Below are positions 15,856-23,401 of a DNA stretch of 37,189 nucleotides, in pieces. Source of the DNA: Methylacidiphilum caldifontis (GTDB taxonomy: Bacteria > Verrucomicrobiota > Verrucomicrobiia > Methylacidiphilales > CAMAQI01); contig CAMCSM010000018.1 in NCBI GenBank assembly GCA_945877805.1, forward strand, positions 1-37,189. The letters are read 5' to 3'. Position 1 is the first letter of the stretch; every line of letters starts with the position of its first letter. The position numbers and the translations under genes are program-made. A model generated the notes under the pieces. That model saw nothing but the letters and a program-made list of their open reading frames with translations. It was not told the origin of the DNA and searched no databases.

Positions 15856-18789
15856 ATGAATAAAGCGATTTTAGGCTTATGGATGGGTCTTGTTTGCTGC
15901 GGCTTTGCAGAGCAGGGAGGGAGTGAGAAAGTCGCTCCGCTTCGGGAGCGTTTATTGATGGATGAGGGATGGCGGTTTTGGATTGGAAAAGGGGAGACGG
16001 GGGAGAAAAGTACGGCGAGTGGATCGACGATTGATCCGTATCAAACTTTCGGTTCTTATTCAAAAACAGGATGGGCCGGGGGCCAAAATCAGTCGGTCTC
16101 TCCCGCAGGGGCTCGGTTCGATGATTGGGGCTGGCGTCAGGTCGATCTCCCCCACGACTGGGCGGTGGAATTACATTTTACGGAGCAAGGGGATGTGGGA
16201 CATGGCTGTAAGATGATTGGACCACAATTTCCGATCACTTCGGTGGCCTGGTACCGTCGTTCATTTACGGTTCCAAAATCGGATGAGAAACGGAAGATTT
16301 CGATAGAGTTTGATGGGGTCTATCGAGATTGTGAGGTTTATCTTAATGGACATTATCTGGGACGAAATTTTAGTGGGTATGCCCCTTTTGCTTTTGATCT
16401 CTCACCTTATCTGAATTATGGGAAAACAAATTCACTAGCGTTAAAGGTCAATGCGACAGGATTTGAGGGATGGTTTTATGAGGGGGCAGGAATTTATCGT
16501 CACGTCTGGCTTGTGAAGCATGCACCGATGCATATCACTCAATGGGGGACCACGGTCAGGAGTGAGATTCAAGATCAAGATGCGGAGGTGACGATTCTGA
16601 CGGAGGTTAAAAATAGTCAGGAGAAACGGGGGCGAGTGGCGGTGAGAAGTCGACTTCTCGATGCCAAGGGAGCGGAGGTTGGATCAAGGCGATCGGATTC
16701 CGTTTGGATTGAGGCGGGGGAGTCGAGAGAGATCAAGCAGCGGATCGATCTGGATGAGGTCCAGCTCTGGTCGTTGGAAGATCCTTATTTGTATCACGTT
16801 GAAAATACGATTTTGCTTGATGGGGTGGCGGTCGATCAGACGCGGACTCCCTTTGGTTTTCGAACGATCCGGTTTGATGCCGAGAAAGGATTTTTTCTGA
16901 ATGGGAAGCGGCTCTTTATTCGCGGGACCTGCAATCATCAAGATCATGCGGGGTTAGGAGTGGGATTGCCGGATCGCGTGAATGAATGGCGCTTGGAGCG
17001 ATTGAAAGAGATGGGGTGTAATGCCTATCGCAGTGCGCATCATCCACCGACCCCTGAGATATTAGAGATTTGCGATCGACTGGGGATCATGGTGATGGAT
17101 GAGACGAGAACGGTGGGGGCGACGGAGGAGGCGCTGTCGCAACTCGATCGATTGATCCGTCGTGATCGGAATCATCCTTCGGTAATTCTTTGGTCGTTGG
17201 GAAATGAGGAGATGGAAATTCAAGGAACGACAGTCGGAAAGAAGATTCTCGAAAAAATGAATCAACTGACGAAGCGATTGGATCCGACGCGTCCGACAAC
17301 GATCGGAATGAATGGGCAATGGGGGAAAGGGTTCTCGGAGGTTGTGGACGTGCAAGGGGGAAATTATATGAAGTCTGGAAAGGGCTTCGATCATTTTCAT
17401 CAGAATTATCCGAAGATGCCGGTGATTGGATCTGAGGAGTACAGTGCGACGACGACGCGGGGGGTCTATGAGAATGATGAGAAGCGACAGTATGTGCATG
17501 CCGATGAGATGAAGTCGGTGCAGCCGAACTGGGCAAGTCCAGCAGAGGAGTGGTGGAATTACTATCGTGAGCGACCGTTTATGGCAGGAGGATTTGCGTG
17601 GACCGGATTTGATTATCGAGGGGAGCCGACGCCGTATCATTTTTGGCCGAGTATTAGCTCTCATTTTGGGATTATGGATACGTGTGGATTTGCGAAAGAT
17701 GTTTTCTACTATTATCAATCGTGGTGGGGAAATAAACCAGTTTTGCATCTGCTTCCACACTGGAATTGGCCGGGGAAAGAGGGGGAATCGATCGAGGTTC
17801 GCTGTGATGGAAATGCTGAGGAGGTGGAGCTATTTTTAAATCAGAAGAGTCTCGGTCGAAAAGCGATGCCTCCCCATCGCCATCTCACCTGGCAGGTCGC
17901 TTACACCCCAGGGACATTAATAGCGAAAGGGTATACGGGAGGAAAAGAGGTGAGTACGGAAAAAATAGAAACCACGGGAGAGGCCGTGGCCGTTCGCTTG
18001 TTGCCCGATCGAAAAACGATCGCTGCGGATGGGGAGGACGTAACGATGGTGACCGTTGCCGTTACTGATGAGAGGGGGAGCGCGGTTCCTACGGCAGGAA
18101 ACCAGATTTTTTTTGAAATCGAAGGGGAGGGGAAAATTATTGGGGTCGGGAATGGAGATCCCGGCTGTCATGAACCAGATCAATATGTCGAGGAGCTCCC
18201 TCGCTCTGCGAATGTCGAGGAGTGGAAGGTGAAGAAATTAGGGAAGAAAGGATTTGATCTTAAAGAGCTTGAGCTCACGGTTTTAGGTGAGGAGTGGGAG
18301 GAGGCCTATTTTAATCATGAGCGAATGTTGATTCAGGAAAAGAAGGGTCAAGTAGTCTACCGGGGGGAGATTAAATTAAATCCAACGCTTTTAGAGAGGA
18401 GTGAGGCAAATCTTCATTTAGGTCCGATTGAGGGAAAAAGTTATCTTTTCGTGGAGGGAAAGTTGATCGGAAAGTTTGAGCCGGGTCATATTCGATCTGT
18501 AGTGCCGGCTTCGCTGCTTCAAAAAGAGAAAGCCGTTGTCTACGTCGTGGTGACGGCAACTGAAGAGAGCGGAGGGATGTTGAAAGGGGGGAAGATGGTT
18601 TTCCGTCCTACCGATCGGTTGCCATGGAAGCGGAGTTTATTTAACGGACTGGCTCAAGTGATTGTGAAGTCGACAAAGCAGTCGGGGGAGATTCGATTAA
18701 AAGGGATCGCTCACGGATTGTCCGTGAGTGAGGTCCAAATTCGATCCCGTGCAGTGACCCCGCGGCCTTTTGTAAAAGCCGATTACTAA
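15856..18789 (+). CDS. Secreted GH2 family hydrolase (beta-galactosidase-like)
   Basis: 977 residues. A signal peptide (MNKAILGLWMGLVCCGFA) is followed by the GH2 sugar-binding jelly-roll domain (to about residue 230), an immunoglobulin-like domain, and the TIM barrel with IRGTCNHQDHAG, YRSAHHPP, acid/base E451 (SLGNEE) and nucleophile E528 (IGSEEYS). After the barrel come a DUF4982-like domain and an Ig-like domain (DRKTIAADGEDVTMVTVAV); a further jelly-roll-like segment interrupts the C-terminus. It should release beta-linked sugars, probably galactose, from oligosaccharides outside the cytoplasm. The frame opens at 15724, but those residues come from a dispersed repeat. The ATG at 15856 has AAGG six bases upstream; 15832 is an alternative. 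Confidence 0.9.
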   Translation: MNKAILGLWMGLVCCGFAEQGGSEKVAPLRERLLMDEGWRFWIGKGETGEKSTASGSTIDPYQTFGSYSKTGWAGGQNQSVSPAGARFDDWGWRQVDLPHDWAVELHFTEQGDVGHGCKMIGPQFPITSVAWYRRSFTVPKSDEKRKISIEFDGVYRDCEVYLNGHYLGRNFSGYAPFAFDLSPYLNYGKTNSLALKVNATGFEGWFYEGAGIYRHVWLVKHAPMHITQWGTTVRSEIQDQDAEVTILTEVKNSQEKRGRVAVRSRLLDAKGAEVGSRRSDSVWIEAGESREIKQRIDLDEVQLWSLEDPYLYHVENTILLDGVAVDQTRTPFGFRTIRFDAEKGFFLNGKRLFIRGTCNHQDHAGLGVGLPDRVNEWRLERLKEMGCNAYRSAHHPPTPEILEICDRLGIMVMDETRTVGATEEALSQLDRLIRRDRNHPSVILWSLGNEEMEIQGTTVGKKILEKMNQLTKRLDPTRPTTIGMNGQWGKGFSEVVDVQGGNYMKSGKGFDHFHQNYPKMPVIGSEEYSATTTRGVYENDEKRQYVHADEMKSVQPNWASPAEEWWNYYRERPFMAGGFAWTGFDYRGEPTPYHFWPSISSHFGIMDTCGFAKDVFYYYQSWWGNKPVLHLLPHWNWPGKEGESIEVRCDGNAEEVELFLNQKSLGRKAMPPHRHLTWQVAYTPGTLIAKGYTGGKEVSTEKIETTGEAVAVRLLPDRKTIAADGEDVTMVTVAVTDERGSAVPTAGNQIFFEIEGEGKIIGVGNGDPGCHEPDQYVEELPRSANVEEWKVKKLGKKGFDLKELELTVLGEEWEEAYFNHERMLIQEKKGQVVYRGEIKLNPTLLERSEANLHLGPIEGKSYLFVEGKLIGKFEPGHIRSVVPASLLQKEKAVVYVVVTATEESGGMLKGGKMVFRPTDRLPWKRSLFNGLAQVIVKSTKQSGEIRLKGIAHGLSVSEVQIRSRAVTPRPFVKADY

Positions 18790-18815
18790 TCGGGAGAAAA
18801 GGGAGAAAAATAAAA

Positions 18816-19460
18816 TTAGACGGAAATCAATCCCACCTTAATCGCATATCGTGTCAAACTCGCGATATCATGGATATTCAACTTTTTCATAATATTACTC
18901 CGGTGATTATCCACCGTCTTAATACTCAATGTTAAAATCACCGCAATTTCCTTCGTGCTGTGACCTTCCGCAACCAACTGCAAAATCTCCCGCTCCCGAT
19001 GCGTTAACATCCCCTCATCCGCCGTCGGATTTGCTACCGCATTCCTTAATAGATTTGCGACACAAGGTCCAAAATAACTTCCCCCGTCTGCCACTTGATG
19101 CACCGACTGCCGCAAAAGCTCGATCGTCGCATTTTTCTCAATAAATCCATGAGCTCCCGCTTTCAAAACCCCACGAACAGCCTCCTCAGATGGATGCCCT
19201 GAGATCACCAAAATACGTACTTCTGGACGCTCTCGAAGAAATTGACGAAGTAAATCGATTCCATTCAATCCAGGAAGCATTAAATCCAAGATCACTAAAT
19301 CTGGCTTGAGAGCAGAAAAACTCTCCAACGCCTCACGTCCATCCCCTGCATTGCCGACAATTTCAAATCGTGGATCTTGAACAATCAAACGAGCCAACAG
19401 CTCACGAAACATCGTTTGATCATCAACAATAAGAACTCGAATTTTTGCAATTTCACTCAT
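18816..19460 (-). CDS. NarL/FixJ-type response regulator
   Basis: 214 residues. The receiver domain has D13/D14 and phospho-acceptor D59 (LVILDLMLPG), with a conserved Lys in HGFIEKN. The C-terminal LuxR helix-turn-helix (LTHREREILQLVAEGHSTKEIA, with KTVDNHRSNIMKKL) binds DNA. The frame extends to 19526, but MSEIAKIRVLIVDD at 19460 gives the usual start just before the first strand. There is no partner kinase in the window. The gene is convergent with the GH2 gene, 26 bp apart, and stands alone. Target genes are unknown. Confidence 0.93.
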   Translation of the reverse strand: MSEIAKIRVLIVDDQTMFRELLARLIVQDPRFEIVGNAGDGREALESFSALKPDLVILDLMLPGLNGIDLLRQFLRERPEVRILVISGHPSEEAVRGVLKAGAHGFIEKNATIELLRQSVHQVADGGSYFGPCVANLLRNAVANPTADEGMLTHREREILQLVAEGHSTKEIAVILTLSIKTVDNHRSNIMKKLNIHDIASLTRYAIKVGLISV

Positions 19461-19689
19461 AATTTTATCTAGGTAATTTCCCCAAAAATAGAGCCAGACA
19501 TTAAATTTAGCAACCCTATTTATCAATAAATAACTACCTACATAAATCGGTCAAAGATCGAAACCAAGGATTTATCTCTAATGAAACCATTTTTCCCTCC
19601 ATTCCCATGGCATTGAATTCCGATTTATGAATTTTTAAAATACAGGGCAGTGCCTTCCTCACCTGGAAGAATCTCCTCTTTTTTAAACG

Positions 19690-19730
19690 CTGCGTCTCTG
19701 CGTCGCTGCGGGAGACAGGTATTGAATGTC
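19690..19730 (+). repeat. Dispersed repeat family B-related end, copy 5
   Basis: CTGCGTCTCTGCGTCGCTGC, then GGGAGACAGGTATTGAATGTC. The right part matches the right end of the hairpin element at 15633-15728, and the left part has the same CTTTGCGTCT-type beginning. Confidence 0.55.
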
Positions 19731-19760
19731 TTTTTCTCGCTCTCCGAATATTCCGCTATT

Positions 19761-19786
19761 TCACCTCCCCCATCTGCCCCACAGTC
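19761..19786 (-). repeat. Dispersed repeat family C, copy 2
   Basis: Reverse complement of this stretch matches 15569-15595 (GACTGTGGGGC, GATGGG and AGGTGA blocks). Here it lies on the opposite strand and on the other side of the GAGACAGGTATT element than at 15.6 kb. Confidence 0.6.
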
Positions 19787-19795
19787 CACGCTTAG

Positions 19796-19830
19796 TCCGC
19801 CGTAGTCCCGCAGCGCGGGACGAAGGTGGA
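19796..19830. repeat. Palindromic repeat D
   Basis: 35 bp with inner arms GTCCCGC / GCGGGAC (perfect, 3-nt loop) and outer arms TCCGCC / GGTGGA with one imperfect pair, separated by GTA / GAA bulges. The general form (CCGCC...GAAGG.GG) is one I recall from intergenic DNA of PVC bacteria; I cannot cite a source. It lies just past the 3' end of the HTTM-like gene and could also end its transcription. Confidence 0.55.
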
Positions 19831-19859
19831 TCAGCCGATGAGCCTCTCGTTGCAATTCT

Positions 19860-20816
19860 CTACTTGAAAAACCGAGAGAGAATCGCCGGGGCAAACGGGA
19901 GGTTTCGGATCATCGATCTCAGATGAAAGCCCTCCCCGGCAAAAGGAGAGCAGCCAAAAAAGAGGAGAAGAATCAAAACACTTTGCGGAAAAATAATCGT
20001 AAAGGTGAAATAGGAAAAAATATGAAAGAGAGCAACCCCTATCCCCCAAGCCCGATGCCATACCGGACGTGCCACAAACCAAAGGGAGGCAAATTGCAGA
20101 TAAACTGAACCCAATAAAAAGAGCCAACTCGGATAGGGATGAGAGACAAACCAGGGGCCAAAAAGACTTTGTGTGTTTGTTTGTAAAAGTCGCTCCGCAA
20201 CCATATAGGCCATCGCTTGTGGATGAAGGGCACTCATTTCCCCATTCCACAGATGCAATATCGTCCCCCCCAACTTCCCAATTCCAGCCATCGTATAGGT
20301 CACTCCAATTAAAAGCTGCATCGCGACAAAAATCTGGATCACACGCTGTCTCCCCCCTCTGCCCTGATTCACAGCAGGAAGAAAAATGAAAACAAAAGAG
20401 ATTAAAACCCAATGATGAAGACTATGGCCAATTTTCCCAAAGGAATTATTAAAGGCGGCAAAAAAGAAAAATCCGAGAAAAGCCCATACCCTTGCCCCTC
20501 GACTCTGAGGAAATACAAACCCGATCACCGATCCGCTTAACCACAACACTAAGACCGACAAGACCCCTTCCCTTTGCTCCATCAAAGAGATCCATGAGAC
20601 AGGCCAAAGGAGATCGGCCTTTCCCCGTCCGAGATAACTATGCCACTCCGGAAGCTGAAAGGCCGCGAACATCACCATCACGGCATAAAAGGCCCGAATT
20701 AAAATCTGGATATGCTGAAACTCCCTCGTTTGCCGATGAAAGATCGAGAGGAGATTCTCGCGAGAACTCTCCCCGGCGAAAAAAATTCGAATTTTCTTCA
20801 ATTGAATCGATTTCAT
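19860..20816 (-). CDS. HTTM-like polytopic membrane protein
   Basis: 318 residues with six to eight membrane segments and conserved-looking polar spots (AAFNNSFGKIGHSLHHWVL, and VTYTMAGIGKLGG). This arrangement resembles HTTM (vitamin K-dependent gamma-carboxylase-related) membrane proteins of bacteria, whose function is mostly unknown; the match is by general pattern and not certain. The ATG overlaps the TGA of the upstream 156-residue protein, so the two are made together and probably act together. Three repeats (B, C, D) follow the gene. Confidence 0.65.
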   Translation of the reverse strand: MKSIQLKKIRIFFAGESSRENLLSIFHRQTREFQHIQILIRAFYAVMVMFAAFQLPEWHSYLGRGKADLLWPVSWISLMEQREGVLSVLVLWLSGSVIGFVFPQSRGARVWAFLGFFFFAAFNNSFGKIGHSLHHWVLISFVFIFLPAVNQGRGGRQRVIQIFVAMQLLIGVTYTMAGIGKLGGTILHLWNGEMSALHPQAMAYMVAERLLQTNTQSLFGPWFVSHPYPSWLFLLGSVYLQFASLWFVARPVWHRAWGIGVALFHIFSYFTFTIIFPQSVLILLLFFGCSPFAGEGFHLRSMIRNLPFAPAILSRFFK

Positions 20817-21283
20817 GGTCTCCCTTTTTCAAAAAATCGGATCGATTCCTCCAACACCTTCCCCGTTTGATATCGCTCCACAGGATCGTAGGTCAACTTC
20901 ATCAGCTCGTAGCGTTGAACGCGATTGATTTGATTCTCCTCAAGTGTCCCCCGCATCCGCTGAACCTCTCCCTCCTCTTGACGCTCATTCGCTCTCCCGA
21001 TTTCATCAATCAACTTATTCGCAGATACCGACTTCGGATTCGCATAAGCCTCCGCCGCTGCAAACAATATCGGAGGAGCTAAATCTCGACCATCCACTCG
21101 ATGAATACGGATCGTATACCGAACATGAATTTTTTGAGGAACCTCGGCAAATAAAAACCAAGAAAAAACCGGAAAGAGCTCATTGCTTTTTTTCTTCGCA
21201 ATATCAAAGGTCAGAAACCCCCCAATCCCATAAGCGACAAGCCCGAGCAAAATGGCCCTCCAGATCCTCCGATAGCTTTTCAT
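20813..21283 (-). CDS. Single-pass membrane protein coupled to HTTM-like protein
   Basis: 156 residues, family not recognised. One N-terminal membrane helix (about residues 10-27) is followed by a soluble region (VPQKIHVRYTIRIHRVDGRDLAPP) and a charged helical C-terminus with several Arg/Glu. It overlaps the HTTM-like gene by ATGA. Its start has TAGGGA five bases upstream within the 11-mer TTTACTAGGGA, also found before the sigma-54 regulator start. It is likely the partner or regulator of the HTTM-like protein; this is inference from coupling. Confidence 0.65.
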   Translation of the reverse strand: MKSYRRIWRAILLGLVAYGIGGFLTFDIAKKKSNELFPVFSWFLFAEVPQKIHVRYTIRIHRVDGRDLAPPILFAAAEAYANPKSVSANKLIDEIGRANERQEEGEVQRMRGTLEENQINRVQRYELMKLTYDPVERYQTGKVLEESIRFFEKGRP

Positions 21284-21329
21284 AGTCCCTAGTAAACGTC
21301 AAAAACCTCTTCCAATCAACTCTTATGAT

Positions 21330-21346
21330 GGTTCTGTTGCAAAAAT
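21330..21346 (+). other. Solitary IS6-type terminal-repeat-like sequence
   Basis: GGTTCTGTTGCAAAAAT resembles, from memory, the terminal inverted repeat of IS6-family elements such as IS257/IS1216 (GGTTCTGTTGCAAAG...). No transposase and no matching opposite end were found nearby, so it may be a relic or chance. Confidence 0.25.
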
Positions 21347-21489
21347 CATAAATGAGGGCACGGTGAGGTGCAAGGGGTAAAATTTATCGAAAATGTTTCG
21401 GGATTTTTGTGACTCAACAAAGCATGTTTACTGAAGCAGAGGAATGAGTGTATTGAGTTCATCGGGTAGCGATATGGGGTTCAAGGTCA

Positions 21490-21517
21490 TTGACATTCAT
21501 AATGGATCCATTATGGT
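21490..21517 (+). promoter_or_regulatory. Second toxin-antitoxin promoter and operator
   Basis: -35 TTGACA (21490-21495), 16 bp, weak -10 TATGGT (21512-21517). An 18-bp perfect palindrome CATAATGGATCCATTATG (21498-21515) fills the spacer and reaches into the -10 box. The predicted transcription start is at the ATG itself (21524), and there is no Shine-Dalgarno, suggesting a leaderless mRNA. Confidence 0.7.
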
Positions 21518-21523
21518 TTAATT

Positions 21524-21763
21524 ATGACGATAACACTTAAAAATGTTACTCCAGAGCTTCATTTGGCGCTTAAAGAGAGAGCTGCATCCTCTAAAAGATC
21601 GTTAAATCAAGAGGTATTGTATTGCTTGGAGTCGACGGTTAAAACGACACAAAGGGATGCAAAAGAGATATTGGATCAAGTGAGAAAGATTCGGGAAAGA
21701 TCGATAGGGCCTGAATTGACTCGGGAGTGGATCTTAAAGGGGATTGAAGAAGGTCGGCCATGA
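21524..21763 (+). CDS. FitA-like ribbon-helix-helix antitoxin
   Basis: 79 residues. The N-terminus (MTITLKNVTPELHLALKERAASSKRSLNQEV) has the beta-strand, helix, helix pattern of FitA/Arc-type ribbon-helix-helix repressors with the typical RSLNQE motif. The C-terminal tail should bind the PIN toxin encoded next (ATGA overlap). The upstream palindrome 21498-21515 is its probable operator. There is no Shine-Dalgarno; see the promoter entry. Confidence 0.88.
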   Translation: MTITLKNVTPELHLALKERAASSKRSLNQEVLYCLESTVKTTQRDAKEILDQVRKIRERSIGPELTREWILKGIEEGRP

Positions 21764-22176
21764 TTGTGGCGGATACGAACTTGATTGCGCATCTTTGCCT
21801 CAAATCGAAAGAGGCGGAGGTTGCTGAAAAAGTTTTTATCAAGGATTCTTTCTGGATAGCGCCTTCGTTATGGCGATATGAGATGAAAAACCTCCTTGTG
21901 ACCCGACAGCGATTTACAGGTTGTGATTTGAAAGAGAGCGTTTCGATTTATAAAATGGCGGAGGTGATCGTTCATGAGGATGAGTTAAAAGGAGATCCTT
22001 CCGCTGTTTTCGAAGTTGCGAAAGAGACAGGTCTCTCCGGCTATGATGCCGAATTTCTTATTTTGGCAAGGCGACTACAGGTAAAATTGGTCACTTCGGA
22101 TCAGAAAGTTTTAAAGGCGGATTCAGTGTGGGCTATTTCACCAGAACTATTTTTAACCACTAATGGACACGAATAA
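21760..22176 (+). CDS. PIN-domain toxin, VapC/FitB type
   Basis: 138 residues with PIN active-site acids D5 (VADTNLIAHL), E41 (RYEMKNLL), D96 (SGYDAEFL) and D114 (VTSDQKVL). It pairs with the preceding FitA-like antitoxin (4-bp overlap). The last residues (TTNGHE) and the stop codon lie inside a family A repeat, so the native C-terminus may have been replaced when the repeat arrived; the PIN core ends well before it, so activity is probably kept. Confidence 0.9.
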   Translation: MIVADTNLIAHLCLKSKEAEVAEKVFIKDSFWIAPSLWRYEMKNLLVTRQRFTGCDLKESVSIYKMAEVIVHEDELKGDPSAVFEVAKETGLSGYDAEFLILARRLQVKLVTSDQKVLKADSVWAISPELFLTTNGHE

Positions 22177-22187
22177 ACACGAATGAG
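22155..22187 (-). repeat. Dispersed repeat family A, copy 2, across a gene border
   Basis: AACCACTAATGGACACGAAT then AAACACGAATGAG. It contains the TAA of the PIN toxin (22174-22176) and the ATG of the next glycosyltransferase (22183-22185). It is the reverse-complement orientation of the copy at 15735. Confidence 0.7.
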
Positions 22188-23241
22188 GAATAGTTTTGTG
22201 ACAGATCCATTGCTGACGGTTATTTTACCAGTTTATAATGCGGAGCTTTATCTCAAGGAGTGTTTAGAAAGCCTCAAGGCACAGACATTTCGGGATTTTG
22301 AAGTCCTTATTTTTGATGATGCCTCGACGGATCGTTCAAACGGGATCTTGATGGCTTTTGATGATCCTCGATTTCATGTGGAGCGAAGTCGCAAAAATCA
22401 AGGCTATGCCGTTTATTTGAATCAGGGGATTGAAAAGGCAAGAGGCCGGTATATCGCTCGGATGGATGCGGATGATATTTGCCATCCAGAGCGTTTGCAG
22501 AAACAGTTTGAATTTTTAGAAAGTCATCCGGAGGTCGGAATTTGTGGAACGGGATATCAGGTTTTCGGATCGGTAGAGGAGAAGGAGTTTCAAAAACCGT
22601 TGCAGGATGCGGAGATCCGATGGCGATTGATGTTAGATAATCCTTTTCAACATCCGACGGTGATGATGAGACGCTCGGTTTTGATCGATCATGCGTTGCG
22701 ATATCGGGAAGATTTGATGCCGACGGAGGATTATGAATTATGGAGTCGGCTGTTGGAGGTGACGAAGGGGGCAAATCTTTCGGAGGTATTGCTTCGCTAT
22801 CGATTTCATCCCGGACAGGAAAGCAGTGCAAGGCGAGAGAGACAGTTGGCGATTCATGAAAAAGTCGCTTCTGAAAATGTGAAAGCATTTTATGAAATCG
22901 GGGGAAAAGAGGACTCTCAGGAAAGCATCCCCGATACAAAACTCGGGGGAGACGAATCAGGAAAAGAATTTAATTTGGATGTGAAGTGGGGGATTCGTTT
23001 TCGGATGGGTTTATTGCAAAAGGGGGAGACTGCCGTTGACGATTTGGTCGGATATGGGGACTTTATTGAGAGGTACTTTGATTGTTATCCCGATGGTGCA
23101 GCGAATTTAAAGCGAGAGGAGCAAAAGGAATTAGAAAAGATTTTTACGGAGAAGGGGGAGAGCTGGGTCGTGATGGTTGGGTGGATGCTTTGTTGCCCGA
23201 AAGTGATTCCAGGATTGTTGAGGCGGTGGATGAGGAGATAA
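22183..23241 (+). CDS. GT2 family glycosyltransferase
   Basis: 352 residues. A classic GT-A fold start (TVILPVYNAELYLKECLESL, FDDASTD) is followed by the metal-binding motif RMDADDICHPERL (D95, D97, D98). The C-terminal 100 residues are variable and helical. Such enzymes add sugars from nucleotide donors to a growing cell-surface polysaccharide or O-antigen in the cytoplasm. The likely start lies in a family A repeat and has no Shine-Dalgarno. It is followed by a GT4 enzyme after a 160-bp gap, so the two probably work on the same glycan. Confidence 0.9.
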   Translation: MRNSFVTDPLLTVILPVYNAELYLKECLESLKAQTFRDFEVLIFDDASTDRSNGILMAFDDPRFHVERSRKNQGYAVYLNQGIEKARGRYIARMDADDICHPERLQKQFEFLESHPEVGICGTGYQVFGSVEEKEFQKPLQDAEIRWRLMLDNPFQHPTVMMRRSVLIDHALRYREDLMPTEDYELWSRLLEVTKGANLSEVLLRYRFHPGQESSARRERQLAIHEKVASENVKAFYEIGGKEDSQESIPDTKLGGDESGKEFNLDVKWGIRFRMGLLQKGETAVDDLVGYGDFIERYFDCYPDGAANLKREEQKELEKIFTEKGESWVVMVGWMLCCPKVIPGLLRRWMRR

Positions 23242-23250
23242 AAAGAAGTA

Positions 23251-23393
23251 AACGACGGATTCACACTGATGAACACGGATCGGAACTTTTTTTCTTATTT
23301 TTCTATTCGCCAAAAACAGCAGTTCAACTGTTGTTTCAAGGATGAATTAAACTAAAAAAATCGGTGTGCATCTGCGTTCATCCGTGGTTGAAT
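23251..23393. repeat. Inverted pair of family A repeats (MITE-like)
   Basis: 23251-23284 (AACGACGGATTCACACTGAT, then GAACACGGATCGGA) and 23361-23393 (TCGGTGTGCATCTGCGTTCA, then TCCGTGGTTGAAT) are imperfect reverse complements flanking 76 bp. In the centre lies the hairpin AACAGCAGTT-C-AACTGTTGTT (23315-23335, one mismatch). The whole fills the gap between the two glycosyltransferases and resembles a small non-autonomous element. Confidence 0.6.
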
Positions 23394-23401
23394 TCGTTTT
23401 T

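Larger units (their letters stand above)
19461..19859. other. Gene-free gap with promoter region and repeats
   Basis: A 399-nt gap. The part next to the response regulator (19461-19680) is AT-rich and should hold its promoter, though no clear -35/-10 pair was found. The remainder holds repeats B (19690-19730), C (19761-19786) and hairpin D (19796-19830), next to the 3' end of the HTTM-like gene. An 89-residue open frame across these repeats (19625-19894, minus) is not a gene. Confidence 0.6.

Noticed and set aside
17062-17760. 232-residue open frame on the minus strand opposite the GH2 gene
   Set aside because: Arg/His/Pro-rich antisense of the GH2 catalytic barrel, whose active-site motifs are intact.
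19625-19894. 89-residue open frame on the minus strand
   Set aside because: Made up of dispersed repeats B, C and D and the 3' end of the HTTM-like gene.
23366-23401. GTG start for the GT4 gene
   Set aside because: The 12 codons are family A repeat; the ATG at 23402 begins the protein-like sequence.
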